A stretch of DNA of 41,465 nt from Deltaproteobacteria bacterium. GTDB lineage: Bacteria; Desulfobacterota; Desulfobacteria; Desulfobacterales; Desulfatibacillaceae. Every line of letters starts with the position of its first letter. The stretch's first letter is position 1. The notes under the pieces were generated by a model, which was not told the DNA's origin, did no database searches, and saw only the letters and a list, made by a program, of their open reading frames with translations. Both the position numbers and the translations under genes were made by a program. This document shows, piece after piece, positions 41,029 through 41,465 of the stretch. The DNA lies in contig JACRLG010000026.1 of the NCBI GenBank assembly GCA_016235345.1, forward strand, positions 7,480-48,944, in the 5' to 3' direction.

Positions 41029-41307
41029 TCAGAAATGATGATTTTTCAAGTCATTCATCGCCTTTACCATCTCCTGGATTGCCTCATGAACGCCTTCGAC
41101 GCCGGAGTTGACTTTAAACTCCCCCTCCTGCCCGCTTTTAGCCTTAACCTCGGATTTTATCTTTTCCAGGTTTTGAGCATGTTTTTCAAACTGCATACAG
41201 CGATCCTCATCCATGTCTTTGAGGAAATCAGAATTAATCTGTCTTATGAGTTCATCAGCTTGCGCCAATGATTGCTCAAGGTCTTTGAATTCAAAATTTT
41301 TTGACAT
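41029..41307 (-). CDS. Small charged helical protein of unknown function
   Basis: 92 residues, starting MSKNFEFKDLEQSLAQADELI with AAGGAG four bases before the ATG, so it is a genuine gene. The sequence is rich in Glu, Lys, Asp and Gln with hydrophobic residues spaced as in helices or a coiled coil (LIRQINSDFLKDMDED, LEKIKSEVKAK, HEAIQEMVKAMNDL). One cysteine, no signal peptide, no membrane segment. Base composition is more AT-rich than the metabolic genes to the left. I do not recognise the family. It is divergent from the partial gene at the window end. Confidence 0.75.
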   Translation of the reverse strand: MSKNFEFKDLEQSLAQADELIRQINSDFLKDMDEDRCMQFEKHAQNLEKIKSEVKAKSGQEGEFKVNSGVEGVHEAIQEMVKAMNDLKNHHF

Positions 41308-41427
41308 GATGTCTCCTTTAGCTGTTTTCTTTCAACGCTCCAATGCCCGTTTCGTTCGCACACAAGGAGAGTGTAAATTTATCTGTGTAACTGGTTGTGG
41401 TATGAACCCATCAGGGAGGAGGATACC

Positions 41428-41465
41428 ATGGCCAAAGAGAAGAGTCGAGTTGACGAGATTTTGGA
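41428..41465 (+). CDS. Start of an unidentified gene, cut by window end
   Basis: ATG at 41428 follows GGGAGGAGG at a good distance (41414-41422), and the visible codons give MAKEKSRVDEIL. Only 12 residues are present, too few for a family call. It is divergent from the small helical protein gene, with 120 bases between the two starts. Confidence 0.6.
   Translation, partial: MAKEKSRVDEIL

Overview
This window looks like chromosome of an anaerobic, hydrogen-using Desulfobacterota (the sulfate-reducing or syntrophic deltaproteobacterial lineage). The evidence is a methanogen-type (Mvh, group 3c) NiFe hydrogenase, a full set of hydrogenase maturation genes except hypA/hypB, very large DUF11 surface proteins, high GC with GTG/TTG starts, and a probable selenoprotein. 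No phylogenetic marker was tested, so the placement is an inference.

Region 1 (1-19292) is a surface-protein operon on the + strand: an outer-membrane beta-barrel protein (5' end outside the window), a giant lamin-tail/DUF11 repeat protein of about 4,300 residues that is split by a one-base frameshift near 11971-11974, and a second exported DUF11-type protein with EF-hand-like loops. The genes are 4-6 bases apart and end at a strong intrinsic terminator at 19257-19292.

Region 2 (19624-25775) is a hydrogenase operon behind a sigma-54-type promoter and a hairpin-rich leader: a GltD-like flavoprotein fused to ferredoxin modules, then mvhD, mvhG, mvhA, a hydrogenase maturation protease and a KaiB-like protein. 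The maturation genes hypE, hypD, hypF and hypC (25936-30708) lie convergent to it on the - strand. Together they would make a soluble H2-linked complex in which the flavoprotein takes the place usually held by HdrA.

Region 3 (31076-38743) holds general metabolism on the + strand: a radical SAM protein with an N-terminal SPASM-like module, an EamA transporter, panC, metK, an ahcY gene broken by an internal deletion of about 148 bp, queF and a lipoprotein.

Region 4 (38792-41465) has a DUF1573 gene with one in-frame TGA exactly where the family has its conserved cysteine (candidate selenocysteine), tRNA-Arg(ACG) with a good promoter and terminator, a cluster of 11-bp repeats resembling integrase arm sites, a decayed Sel1-repeat gene, a small acidic/coiled-coil protein and the start of one more gene.

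An unusual theme is a family of nested inverted repeats. Four full copies, and at least two degenerate ones, each begin 0-7 bases after a stop codon and in the same orientation as that gene. Their arm sequences differ between copies but stay complementary.
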